Origin: Candidatus Accumulibacter vicinus
Lineage (GTDB): Bacteria > Pseudomonadota > Gammaproteobacteria > Burkholderiales > Rhodocyclaceae
Length of the DNA stretch: 23,258 bases
Direction of reading: 5' to 3'
Assembly (NCBI GenBank): GCA_002425405.1
Contig: DIME01000038.1
Span: 1-23,258 of the forward strand
Each line of letters begins with the position of its first letter. Position 1 is the first letter of the stretch. The notes beneath the pieces were generated by a model. It did no database searches and was not told where the DNA came from. It saw nothing but the letters and a program-made list of their open reading frames with translations. This document shows, in pieces, positions 8,676 through 15,907 of the stretch. The translations under genes and the position numbers were made by a program.

Positions 8676-9458
8676 ATGGCCAGGCGCAAACACGAGGACG
8701 AGCACGACAACCACGAACGCTGGCTGGTATCGTACGCCGATTTCATTACCCTGCTGTTTGCCTTCTTCGTGGTGATGTACGCGCTCTCCTCGGTGAATGA
8801 GGGAAAGTACCGCATTCTGAGCAATTCGATGATCAGCGCTTTTCGCAATGTTCCTGTCAACAGCACTGGACAAATACCGACGATTCTGCCGCCGTCTGCG
8901 CCGATAGTGCAGAAACCGAACCTGGTAAACAAGACGCAGGAAGCCGTCAAACAGCAGCAACGGGAGAAAATGCGTAATGTTGCCAAGGAGATTCTCGAAG
9001 TGATGGCACCGCTGATTGCTCAGGGGAAGGTGCGTGTTCTCGAAAGCAGCCGCGGTGTGAGCATAGAAATCAACGACAGCATCCTGTTTTCTCCCGGCCA
9101 GGCACTGCTGCAACCGCCCATGGCCAGAGCCATGCAGTCGGTTGCCGAAGTGCTGGTTGCCACGGAGTTTCCGATCATCATCGAGGGGCATACCGACAAT
9201 ATTCCGATCAAGAACGTGCAGTTTCCCTCGAACTGGGAGCTTTCCGCCGTGCGTGCGACCACCGTCCTGCGCCTGTTCGCCGACGCCGGTGTCGCCGCCG
9301 AGCGCCTGACCGCGATTGGTTATGCGGATACGCGCCCGGTCGAGCCGAATGTGCTGGCTGATGGGCGAGCGCGCAATCGCCGGGTGACGATCCAGATCGA
9401 GTCGGAGATTCCCGAGAAGGGCACGGACATCACGCCGGCAGAACGCAATTCAAACTGA
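8676..9458 (+). CDS. motD: Flagellar motor stator protein, MotB/OmpA type (MotD)
   Basis: This is the peptidoglycan-anchored partner of MotC. The 260-residue protein has a single membrane segment at about residues 18-40, preceded by WLVSYADF, where the Asp is the ion-binding residue. A plug/linker region leads to a C-terminal OmpA-like peptidoglycan-binding domain with IIEGHTDNIPI, NWELSAVRATTVLRLF and GRARNRRVTIQIE. It starts 3 bp after motC and is the last gene of the flagellar operon. It converges with the next gene, the stop codons being one base apart, and no terminator separates them. Confidence 0.94.
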   Translation: MARRKHEDEHDNHERWLVSYADFITLLFAFFVVMYALSSVNEGKYRILSNSMISAFRNVPVNSTGQIPTILPPSAPIVQKPNLVNKTQEAVKQQQREKMRNVAKEILEVMAPLIAQGKVRVLESSRGVSIEINDSILFSPGQALLQPPMARAMQSVAEVLVATEFPIIIEGHTDNIPIKNVQFPSNWELSAVRATTVLRLFADAGVAAERLTAIGYADTRPVEPNVLADGRARNRRVTIQIESEIPEKGTDITPAERNSN

Positions 9459-9459
9459 C

Positions 9460-10296
9460 TCAGCCAATACGGTTGCGCATGCCGACAGGATCTCGGATCT
9501 GTCCCAGGGCAATCCGGAAACCGCTGCTGCGCGGACGGTAGGCAGGTTCGATGCGGCTGCGATTGGCAGAACGTGCGTAGCGGGCGGGGTCGCTCCAGGT
9601 TCCACCGCGCAGGACGCGCATCTTGCCGATGATTGGGCCACGCGGGTCGAACTGCGGTGTCGCCGGGTATTCGCCATACCAGTCGGCGCACCATTCCCAG
9701 ACGTTGCCGTGCATCTCGTACAAGCCCCAGGGGTTTGCCGGCAAGGACCCGACTGGCACGGTGCGCTGCCGATAGAGACCTTTGTCGCCGCCGATGCAGG
9801 GATAGTTGCCGTGAAAATTGACCTGCTCGACAGAGACCTGATTGCCGAAAGAGAACGGTGTCGTTGTCATGGCCCGGCAGGCATACTCCCATTCGGCCTC
9901 GCTCGGCAGGCGGGCGCACAGTCCCGGAAAGCGTCTGTTCAATTGGACGATAAAACCCTGCGCATCGTGCCAACTGACATTTTCGACGGGATTCTGCGGG
10001 TGATCCTGGAAATGGCTCGGATTCACCGGCCATACTGCCAGCCAGAAGGCTTGCGTGCAGGCCGTGTCGGCAAGCCAGTAGCCGCTGCTCAGCGTTACCT
10101 CGTGCTGCAATTCGGCACTGCCTCGCTCGCTCTCGTCAGCCGGTGCACCCATCAGGAAGCGCCCCGGTTCAATCCAGCGAAACACCTGCTGGGCATTGCC
10201 GACATGCAGTATGACCGATAGTCCAAAGTGATCCTCGACGACATTGCTCACCCAGGGTGGCGGGATGGGCTTGGAGGGGATGATCTCTGACATCAT
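9460..10296 (-). CDS. FGE/SUMF1-fold protein lacking the catalytic cysteines
   Basis: The 278-residue protein has the formylglycine-generating-enzyme fold, with the hallmark strings GRFLMGAP, VENVSWHDAQGF, ARLPSEAEWEYACRA, GLYEMHGNVWEWCADWYG, RVLRGGTW and RSSGFRIAL. True FGEs oxidise a sulfatase cysteine using two cysteines shortly after RGGS. Here that stretch reads RGGTWSDPARYARSANRSRIEPAYRPRSSGFRIA, with no cysteine. It is therefore unlikely to make formylglycine. Other family members are non-haem iron enzymes or structural/ligand-binding modules. No signal peptide or kinase domain is present. It is a lone gene converging on motD, and no sulfatase is nearby. Two adjacent ATGs (10296, 10293) are possible starts. 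Confidence 0.85.
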   Translation of the reverse strand: MMSEIIPSKPIPPPWVSNVVEDHFGLSVILHVGNAQQVFRWIEPGRFLMGAPADESERGSAELQHEVTLSSGYWLADTACTQAFWLAVWPVNPSHFQDHPQNPVENVSWHDAQGFIVQLNRRFPGLCARLPSEAEWEYACRAMTTTPFSFGNQVSVEQVNFHGNYPCIGGDKGLYRQRTVPVGSLPANPWGLYEMHGNVWEWCADWYGEYPATPQFDPRGPIIGKMRVLRGGTWSDPARYARSANRSRIEPAYRPRSSGFRIALGQIRDPVGMRNRIG

Positions 10297-10451
10297 GGGC
10301 TTTCGTGGCGGGGTAACCGGAAATTGTCTGTCGGGCAGAGCAACGCAGCGGACAGGATCGTCAAAGATATCTTACATCAGGCCTCCCGGAATTCGCTCGA
10401 ACGAATCGTCCGACTGACGGGGTATCGAGTCACAAGCACCGGCCAGGCGTG

Positions 10452-11414
10452 TCACTTCGGCTGGCGTTTGGCGCGTGGATGCGCCTGGTCGTAAACAGCC
10501 GCCAGATGTTGAAAATCAAGGTGCGTGTAGACCTGCGTCGAGGCGATGCTGGCATGACCGAGCATCTCCTGCACCGCCCGCAGATCGCCCGAGGACTGCA
10601 GCACGTGCGAGGCGAAGGAGTGGCGCAGCATGTGCGGATGCACCCGTGCCGGCAGGCCCTGCACCAGCCCACGCCGCTGCAGGCGTTGCTGGATCATGCG
10701 CATGCCCAGGCGTTTGCCGTGCTGGCCAACGAACAGCGCTGCCTCGTCGGCCGCCGCCAGGCGGGCGCGCTGCGCGGCCCATAGCGCTACCGCCTCCCTG
10801 GCCTTGCTCCCCACGGGAACGATGCGCAGCTTGCTGCGCTTGCCGAGGACGCGCACCTCACCGGCCAGCAGCTCGTCGAGACAGGCGAGGTCAAGGGCTG
10901 CGAGTTCGGCCAGGCGCAGGCCCGAAGAGTAGAACAGCTCAAAGATCGCCTGATCGCGAACCGCCAACAGGTTTTCCGGGTTCGCGTCCAGCAAGCGGCT
11001 CGCTTCGTCGGGTGACAGCACTTTCGGCAGGCCCTTGGGGCTCCGCGGTGGCCGCACGCCATCAACGGGATTCTGCGTGGCCATGCCGCGCTGGCCGAGC
11101 CAGCGATAAAAACCGCGCCAGGCCGAGAGCGTGCGCCCGAGCGAGCGGCCACCGAGCCCGCGCGCGTGCAACTGCGCGACGAAGCGGCGGATGTGATGCG
11201 TCCGCAGGGCGTCGAAGCCGGAGGTATCGGATAATTCAGCGCGTGAACCGGCGGGCGATTCGCCAGGCGAATCGTCCGGCAACCCGCTGCTCAGATCGCA
11301 AAGCAGATCGAGATCACGCCGATAATTCCTGACCGTGTGCGCCGACAGCCGTCGCTGCTGCGCGAGTTCGTCAAGGTAGGCGCTGACGCTGGCCCCGCGC
11401 GCACGGGTAGCCAT
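10452..11414 (-). CDS. xerC: Site-specific tyrosine recombinase XerC
   Basis: XerC works with XerD at dif to resolve chromosome dimers at division. From the ATG at 11414 it is 320 residues. The open frame extends to 11534, but those codons overlap the preceding gene, so the later ATG (MATRARGASVSAYLDELAQQ) is chosen. It lies 10 bp after the DUF484 stop. Catalytic residues are Arg167 (SGLRLAE), Lys192 (GKRSKLR), His261/Arg264 (HMLRH), His287 (LGHASI) and Tyr296 (VYTHLDF). The C-terminus YTHLDFQHLAAVYDQAHPRAKR is characteristic of XerC rather than an integron or phage integrase. Residues 46-66 form a Ser/Pro/Asp-rich stretch that looks like an insertion. Confidence 0.95.
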   Translation of the reverse strand: MATRARGASVSAYLDELAQQRRLSAHTVRNYRRDLDLLCDLSSGLPDDSPGESPAGSRAELSDTSGFDALRTHHIRRFVAQLHARGLGGRSLGRTLSAWRGFYRWLGQRGMATQNPVDGVRPPRSPKGLPKVLSPDEASRLLDANPENLLAVRDQAIFELFYSSGLRLAELAALDLACLDELLAGEVRVLGKRSKLRIVPVGSKAREAVALWAAQRARLAAADEAALFVGQHGKRLGMRMIQQRLQRRGLVQGLPARVHPHMLRHSFASHVLQSSGDLRAVQEMLGHASIASTQVYTHLDFQHLAAVYDQAHPRAKRQPK

Positions 11415-11424
11415 CGAGGTCGTT

Positions 11425-12078
11425 TCAGCGGAGGACACGCGCCAGCGCCGCCGCCGACATTTCACCGAGACGCACGAGGTAGACGGTTCCCATGCCGGCG
11501 TAGAAACGCTCGTGATCTTCGCTGCCGAGGGCAATCATGCCGATCGTGGCGCTCCCGTGGTGCATCGCGATCAGGCCTTGTGAACGGACATGCAGCGACG
11601 CCTCACCGAACCACGATGAGGTTTCGAAACCGGCCGTTGAACCACAGTAGGGTTGCGTCAGCGTTTCTGCAAACGCTTGCAGTTCCTGGCTGACCTCGGC
11701 GAATTCCGGCAGTTCGTCGCTGCCTTCCGGACGATGCCAGAGACGCAGCGCCACATGAGGGACGGCAAAATCGTCACGCAGGTGGAAATTCAGGGTGTGC
11801 AGCACCGCCTGAAAACTTCTGGCGATGATCAGCCCCACCGCCAGCCGGTGCATTTTCTCGCTGATCGCGTCGTTTTCCTCGGCAAACTGCAGCAACTCGC
11901 CCATCTTGCCTTCGAGCTGCCGGTTCTTGTCGCGCAGCGCCAGCATCTGACGTTCGGTGATCGAGATCGTCCGCCCCGCATACGGGTGCGGAACCACCAT
12001 ATTGGAGACCAGATCAGCGTGTTCCTCGAAAAATTTGGGATTGTCCTGCAGGTAACGCGCGACTTCTTCCGACCTCAT
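11425..12078 (-). CDS. DUF484 family protein
   Basis: The 217-residue protein has the standard DUF484 opening (EEVARYLQDNPKFFEEHADLVSNMVVPHP) and a helical, probably coiled segment (ISITERQMLALRDKNRQLEGKMGELLQFAEEND). A C-terminal GAF-like half follows (GLIAMHHGSATIGMIALGSEDHERF). DUF484 is almost always placed between dapF and xerC in proteobacteria, as here. Its biochemical role is not established. It overlaps the dapF stop by 4 bp (ATGA) and is followed 10 bp later by xerC, so the three form one operon. Confidence 0.93.
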   Translation of the reverse strand: MRSEEVARYLQDNPKFFEEHADLVSNMVVPHPYAGRTISITERQMLALRDKNRQLEGKMGELLQFAEENDAISEKMHRLAVGLIIARSFQAVLHTLNFHLRDDFAVPHVALRLWHRPEGSDELPEFAEVSQELQAFAETLTQPYCGSTAGFETSSWFGEASLHVRSQGLIAMHHGSATIGMIALGSEDHERFYAGMGTVYLVRLGEMSAAALARVLR

Positions 12079-12905
12079 AACTCAATTTCTCCGTTGAATA
12101 CAGCAAGCGCAGGGCCAGTCATCGATACCGGCGTTCCCTGGCCATTCCAGACGATGCTCAGATGGCCGCCGCGGGTTTCGACGCGCACCGGCGAATCGAG
12201 CAGGCCACGCGCGATACCGGCCACCACGGCAGCGCAGGCGCCGCTGCCGCAGGCCAGCGTTTCACCCGCGCCACGTTCGAAAACCCGCAGGCGAATCGCG
12301 TGCCGGTCGAGCACCTGCATGAAACCGGCGTTGACACGTTGCGGGAAACGCGGGTGCGATTCGATCAGTGGCCCCAGCCGCTCGACCGGCGCGGTGTCGA
12401 CGTCGGCAACCACGTGCACGGCGTGCGGATTGCCCATGCCGACAGCGGTCATGGCCCATTCCTCGTCGGCGACCCGGAGTGGCTGCAGAAGATCGTCGCG
12501 GTCGCTGACGAAGGGAATCTCGTCCGGGGCGAACACCGGCACCCCCATGTCGACGGTCACTGAACCGTCCTCCTCGAGGCGCGGAACGATCACGCCGCGC
12601 ATCGTTTCGACGCGGATCTCGCGTTTCGTCGTGAGCCCCTGTTGATGCACAAAGCGAGCGAAGCAGCGTGCGCCGTTACCACACTGCTCGACCTCGCCGC
12701 CATCGCCATTGAAGATGCGATAGCGGAAATCGACATCGGGGCGCGTGCCCGCCTCGACCAGCAGCACCTGGTCGCAGCCAATGCCGAAATGGCGATCGGC
12801 CAGGAAGCGCAGTTGCTCGGGTGTCAGTTCGAGCGACTGGCGAATCCCGTCGAGCACGACAAAGTCATTGCCGAGTCCCTGCATCTTGGTAAATGTCAGT
12901 TTCAT
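12075..12905 (-). CDS. dapF: Diaminopimelate epimerase DapF
   Basis: DapF converts LL- to meso-diaminopimelate, for lysine and peptidoglycan synthesis. The 276-residue length is normal. The opening TFTKMQGLGNDFVVLDG is classic. The two catalytic cysteines are Cys75 (QCGNGARC) and Cys219 (LACGSGAC), with VGMGNPHAV between them. It is the first gene of the dapF-DUF484-xerC operon. The 5' leader is unusual because the upstream intergenic space is made of a composite repeat (12911-13001) ending 5 bases before the ATG, so the repeat's end overlaps the region where the ribosome binds. GGCAAG is the only, weak, Shine-Dalgarno candidate. Confidence 0.96.
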   Translation of the reverse strand: MKLTFTKMQGLGNDFVVLDGIRQSLELTPEQLRFLADRHFGIGCDQVLLVEAGTRPDVDFRYRIFNGDGGEVEQCGNGARCFARFVHQQGLTTKREIRVETMRGVIVPRLEEDGSVTVDMGVPVFAPDEIPFVSDRDDLLQPLRVADEEWAMTAVGMGNPHAVHVVADVDTAPVERLGPLIESHPRFPQRVNAGFMQVLDRHAIRLRVFERGAGETLACGSGACAAVVAGIARGLLDSPVRVETRGGHLSIVWNGQGTPVSMTGPALAVFNGEIEL

Positions 12906-12910
12906 CTTGC

Positions 12911-13001
12911 CGTAAAAGTCGCGCAGCGACTGACAATGCTTCCCTCGCTCGCCAGGCGGAGAGCATACAAGGGGTTGGGGAAGAGAGGAACGGTCATGGC
13001 G
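12911..13001 (-). repeat. Composite intergenic repeat, copy 2 (in front of dapF)
   Basis: Read on the minus strand, it begins with CGCCATGACCGT (13001-12990) and continues through a C/T-rich stretch and an imperfect hairpin (GCTCTCCGCCTGGCGAGCGAGGG). It ends with GTCGCTGCGCGACTTTTACG (12930-12911). Both ends match the copy at 18799-18879 in the same order. The 3' module forms a mini-hairpin GTCGC-TGC-GCGAC followed by TTTT. It occupies nearly the whole GNAT-dapF gap. Confidence 0.6.
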
Positions 13002-13044
13002 TCAAAGCTTTCATTATCGGGGGGCGTTATTCGCCATGACCGTT
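12989..13044. repeat. 13-bp perfect inverted repeat between the GNAT gene and dapF
   Basis: The arms are AACGGTCATGGCG (12989-13001) and CGCCATGACCGTT (13032-13044), with 30 bp between them. Each arm is the 5' module of the composite repeat, so the structure looks like two repeat ends facing each other. The GNAT stop codon (13048-13050) lies just outside the right arm. No T-run follows on the minus strand, so it is not a typical terminator. Confidence 0.6.
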
Positions 13045-13047
13045 GGT

Positions 13048-13569
13048 TCAGGATTCGGTCGCGTGCCCAGGCAGCGGTTTCGCCATTATAAAGTCGTCCA
13101 TGACGAATCCCTTGCCAATATCGACGCACACCGATTCGCGGACAGCAAAGCCATGCTTGCGATAAGCCGCAATGGCGGCCTGATTCCGCTTGTTGACTGC
13201 CAGAATCAGCGCGCAGCAACCGAGCGCCAGCGCGCGTTCGGCCACATGCGCAATGAGTCGGGCACCCAGGCCCAGGCGTTGCTTTCCCGGATCGACGTAG
13301 ATCTTGTCGAGCTTCATTTCCTTGCCGCCGTCGATCCGCAGGCAGGACGAAAAACCGGCCAGTTGGCCATCGACCCGGAGCTGATCCCACCAGAGATCCG
13401 GCATGGTCAACTCGTCGAGCAAGCGCTGCCGGTGGTAGCGCTGTTCGAGCATGAAGTCGATCTGCGCCTGGCTGATGATCCCGGGGTAGGTCTGCTGCCA
13501 GATCCGGCGGGCCAGTGCGGCGACGGGATCGACATCGGCTGCGGTGAGGGGGGTGATCAGGACATTCAT
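13048..13569 (-). CDS. GNAT-family N-acetyltransferase
   Basis: This is a 173-residue acetyl-CoA-dependent acyltransferase. The opening MNVLITPLTAADVDPVAALARRIWQQTYPGIIS is typical of RimI-like GNATs. Motif A is KLDKIYVDPGKQRLGLGARLIAHV, where QRLGLG binds the CoA pyrophosphate. Motif B is AVNKRNQAAIAAYRKHGF. The substrate cannot be told from sequence. The open frame runs upstream to 13824, but those codons belong to a transposase fragment and to out-of-frame remains of another gene. The ATG at 13569 starts the conserved domain and is preferred. It lies upstream of dapF, separated by a repeat, so co-transcription is uncertain. Confidence 0.88.
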   Translation of the reverse strand: MNVLITPLTAADVDPVAALARRIWQQTYPGIISQAQIDFMLEQRYHRQRLLDELTMPDLWWDQLRVDGQLAGFSSCLRIDGGKEMKLDKIYVDPGKQRLGLGARLIAHVAERALALGCCALILAVNKRNQAAIAAYRKHGFAVRESVCVDIGKGFVMDDFIMAKPLPGHATES

Positions 13570-13582
13570 TCTTTCAACCGGT

Positions 13583-13665
13583 TCAGGTGACCGGCGGCTT
13601 GCCGGTGAGTCGTTCGAGTTCGGCCCGCAGTTCCGGGACAGCCTGCGCGAATTCCTCTTCCCGTC
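13583..13665 (-). pseudogene. 3' end of an unidentified gene, 5' part lost
   Basis: On the minus strand, in a frame different from the GNAT gene, the sequence encodes RREEEFAQAVPELRAELERL followed by TGKPPVT and a stop (13583-13585), 13 bases before the GNAT ATG. The amphipathic, Glu/Arg/Leu-rich composition and the spacing look like the genuine end of a protein formerly upstream of the GNAT gene. The protein is not recognisable from this tail. Its remainder has been replaced by transposase DNA. Confidence 0.4.
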
Positions 13666-13824
13666 GGCACTTTGCACACCGGAGAGCAGAAAGGTCATGA
13701 CTACCGGGAAGGTGAGCGTACCTTGGCGCATGAAGCCCTTGGCATTGCCGCGGGCACTTTCAAGTAATTCGTTTGATTTCAGATATTTGGAAAAGTCATC
13801 GAGTCGATCAGAGAATGCGGACAT
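13666..13824 (-). pseudogene. IS4-type transposase, N-terminal fragment
   Basis: About 52 codons beginning MSAFSDRLDDFSKYLKSNEL and containing GFMRQGTLTFPVVMTFLLSGVQ match the style of the N-terminal region of IS4-family transposases. The expected continuation and the DDE core are missing. Homology ends near 13665-13675, where the frame runs into the remains of another gene. The fragment is fused in frame with the GNAT gene only by chance. The family call rests on recognising this short motif. Confidence 0.5.
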
Positions 13825-14198
13825 GAAATAAATAATCCATTATAAACAATAGATTGGGTCTGGTGGAGATGTCTAGGGGCCGGCGCCCGCAGACAACATG
13901 GTGCGCATCGGGAAAGTCGAACGGGCTGGCATTTCCTCATGGCAAACAAGGTGTATGCAGTGGCCATGTTCCATAGGAAATAGCCGTGACGAGTTGCACT
14001 CATAGTACTATTGTCTGTATCCGCAACGCTTTTCATTCACTGGTTATACGGTGTACTTGTACGCGGTTTCCCTGCGCAGTTATCGGCGCCGTGGCCCATG
14101 GTGGCTTGGCCATCCATGCCCGGAGGGGGATGCCTGACGATGCGCTTGGCGGTCTCCCTCGGCAGCTGTTCATGCCGGATTTCTGGAAGTGAAGGTGA
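13825..14198. other. Intergenic region, possible gene remnants
   Basis: This 374-bp gap separates the transposase fragment from the acyl-CoA synthetase. The part next to the fragment is AT-rich (about 13828-13856) and may be the outer end of the lost insertion sequence. On the plus strand a short frame ends at 14192 with PRQLFMPDFWK and a stop, 6 bases before the next ATG. It could be the tail of a truncated gene. No RNA gene, terminator or convincing promoter is seen. Confidence 0.4.
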
Positions 14199-15761
14199 AT
14201 GGTGAAAAAAGGGTGGCATTACACAGGCCAGTTGCCGCCGGCACGCTTCAACATGGCGCGCTACTGTCTGGCGGCAGCAGCGCGCGATACCCCGGACAAG
14301 CTGGCACTGGCCGTGGTGTCCGACGCCAAGGCTCTGCCCGAACAGGCGGAATGCTGGACTTACAGACAACTGGACGAGGCTGTCCGGCAAGTGGCGGCTG
14401 GGCTGCGTGCGTGGGGTCTTGAACCGGGGGCGAGGCTGATGATCCGCATGGGCAATACCAGCGATTACGCTCTGCTGTTCTTCGGCGCCATCGCTGCCGG
14501 TTGTGTGCCGTTGCCATCCTCGGCGCAACTGACCGAGGAGGAGGCTGATTTCCTGCTGGCCAATGCTGGTGCCCAGATGGTCGCCATGTCGGAAGAGTTG
14601 GCTATCCAGCCACCGCCGGACGTGCGTGTGTTGACTCCCGTCGACATTGCGCGCTTGCGAACCCAACACGAGGCCGTCGATTACGCCGATACGGCTGCCG
14701 ACGATCCGGCTTTTCTGATTTACACCTCCGGCACTACCGGCCAGCCCAAAGGTGTGTTGCACGCCCAGCGATCGGCCTGGGGACGGCGACCGATGTACCA
14801 AGGCTGGTATGACATCCGCCAAGATGATGTGATCCTGCACGCCGGGGCGTTCAACTGGACCTATACGCTCGGGGCCGGTCTGACCGATCCCTGGGCCAAT
14901 GGCGCAACCGCGGTGCTCTACAACGGGCCTCGCGATGTCACGGTCTGGCCGATGCTCATGGAGAAATTCCGGGCAACCCTGTTTGCGGCGGTGCCGGGGC
15001 TGTATCGGCAGATTCTGAAGTACAATGACCTGCGCGCGTTCGATCTGTCGAGCTTGCGCCATGGCCTGACTGCCGGCGAGGCACTGGGCGGTGCTTTGCT
15101 CGAACAGTGGCGGACGACGACAGGCAAGGAACTGTATGAGGCTTTGGGGATGAGCGAATGCTCGACCTACATCTCCTCGTCGCCCAGCGTAGCGGTACGG
15201 CCGGGCAGTCCGGGCAAGCCACAGCAGGGCCGCTGCGTGGTGGCGCTGCCGGTCGAGGAGGGGGAAGAACCGTTGTCGCCGGGTGAGATCGGGTTGCTGG
15301 CGGTGCATCGCAGCGATCCCGGCCTGATGCTCGGCTACTGGAAGCGGCCGGACGAGGAGGATCTGATCTACAGGGGCGAATGGTTCATCGGCGGCGACCT
15401 GGTGCATTTCGATGCGGACGGCTATCTGATCTATCACGGCCGCAACGACGACATGATGAACGCCATGGGCTACCGGGTGTCGCCATTGGAGGTGGAGCAT
15501 TGCCTGAGCAAGCATCCGGCGGTGGCCGAAGTGGCGGTGACCGAGCTTAGGGTGCGCGAGGGGGTCAGCGTGATCGCCGCATTCGTGGTGCCGCGCGATC
15601 CCGATGAGCCCGATGGACTCGACGCCGCGCCGCTGCTGGCTTACGCCCACGAACATCTGGCGGCCTACAAATGTCCCCGCGAGGTCATCTTCACCGACGT
15701 TCTGCCGCGCACCGCCAACGGCAAGGTTCGGCGCCGCGATCTGGCCGGGTGGCGGCGGTAA
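14199..15761 (+). CDS. AMP-dependent acyl-CoA / acyl-ACP synthetase
   Basis: The 520-residue adenylate-forming ligase activates a carboxylic acid with ATP and transfers it to CoA or an acyl-carrier thiol. Motif A3 is IYTSGTTGQPKGVLHAQRS (about residues 174-192). A5 is YEALGMSECSTYISS. The A7/A8 hinge is GGDLVHFDADGYLIYHGRNDDMMNAMGYRVSPLEVE, and the A10 lysine is in RTANGKVRRRDL near the C-terminus. The substrate is not determined by these motifs. The next gene downstream carries the transporter and acyltransferase parts of the Aas/LplT system, so this enzyme may supply activated fatty acid to it. The ATG at 14199 follows a GAAGG-type ribosome site. Confidence 0.88.
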   Translation: MVKKGWHYTGQLPPARFNMARYCLAAAARDTPDKLALAVVSDAKALPEQAECWTYRQLDEAVRQVAAGLRAWGLEPGARLMIRMGNTSDYALLFFGAIAAGCVPLPSSAQLTEEEADFLLANAGAQMVAMSEELAIQPPPDVRVLTPVDIARLRTQHEAVDYADTAADDPAFLIYTSGTTGQPKGVLHAQRSAWGRRPMYQGWYDIRQDDVILHAGAFNWTYTLGAGLTDPWANGATAVLYNGPRDVTVWPMLMEKFRATLFAAVPGLYRQILKYNDLRAFDLSSLRHGLTAGEALGGALLEQWRTTTGKELYEALGMSECSTYISSSPSVAVRPGSPGKPQQGRCVVALPVEEGEEPLSPGEIGLLAVHRSDPGLMLGYWKRPDEEDLIYRGEWFIGGDLVHFDADGYLIYHGRNDDMMNAMGYRVSPLEVEHCLSKHPAVAEVAVTELRVREGVSVIAAFVVPRDPDEPDGLDAAPLLAYAHEHLAAYKCPREVIFTDVLPRTANGKVRRRDLAGWRR

Positions 15762-15907
15762 AACTTTTGACCGTCCCCATGGGGGAATCCCCGTCAGGTC
15801 AGCTCAAACGAAGGACTGAGACGGGAGGACGTGCCGGGGTCTGGTTGCGGGCCGCCAAGCTGTCGGCCGTGTGCGGCCTGTCTGGTCACCCACTTTAGGA
15901 AGACTGC

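Noticed and set aside
10452..11414. Tyrosine recombinase considered as the integrase of the integron array
   Set aside because: Its C-terminal YTHLDFQHLAAVYDQAHPRAKR and its place after dapF-DUF484 mark it as XerC. It is 10 kb from the array and no IntI-specific insert is seen.
12902..13390. A 162-codon minus-strand frame overlapping GNAT and the dapF leader
   Set aside because: It lies out of frame across the GNAT gene and through the repeat. Its composition does not look like a protein.
14037..15656. A 539-codon open frame on the minus strand opposite the acyl-CoA synthetase gene
   Set aside because: It is rich in His, Arg and Gln without domain logic and mirrors a gene with clear motifs. 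Long antisense frames are expected in GC-rich coding DNA.
15766..15800. CCCCATGGGG palindrome between the ligase and transporter genes, considered as a terminator
   Set aside because: The stem has almost no loop and there is no T-run. Flanking GTC/GAC matches do not extend to a continuous stem.
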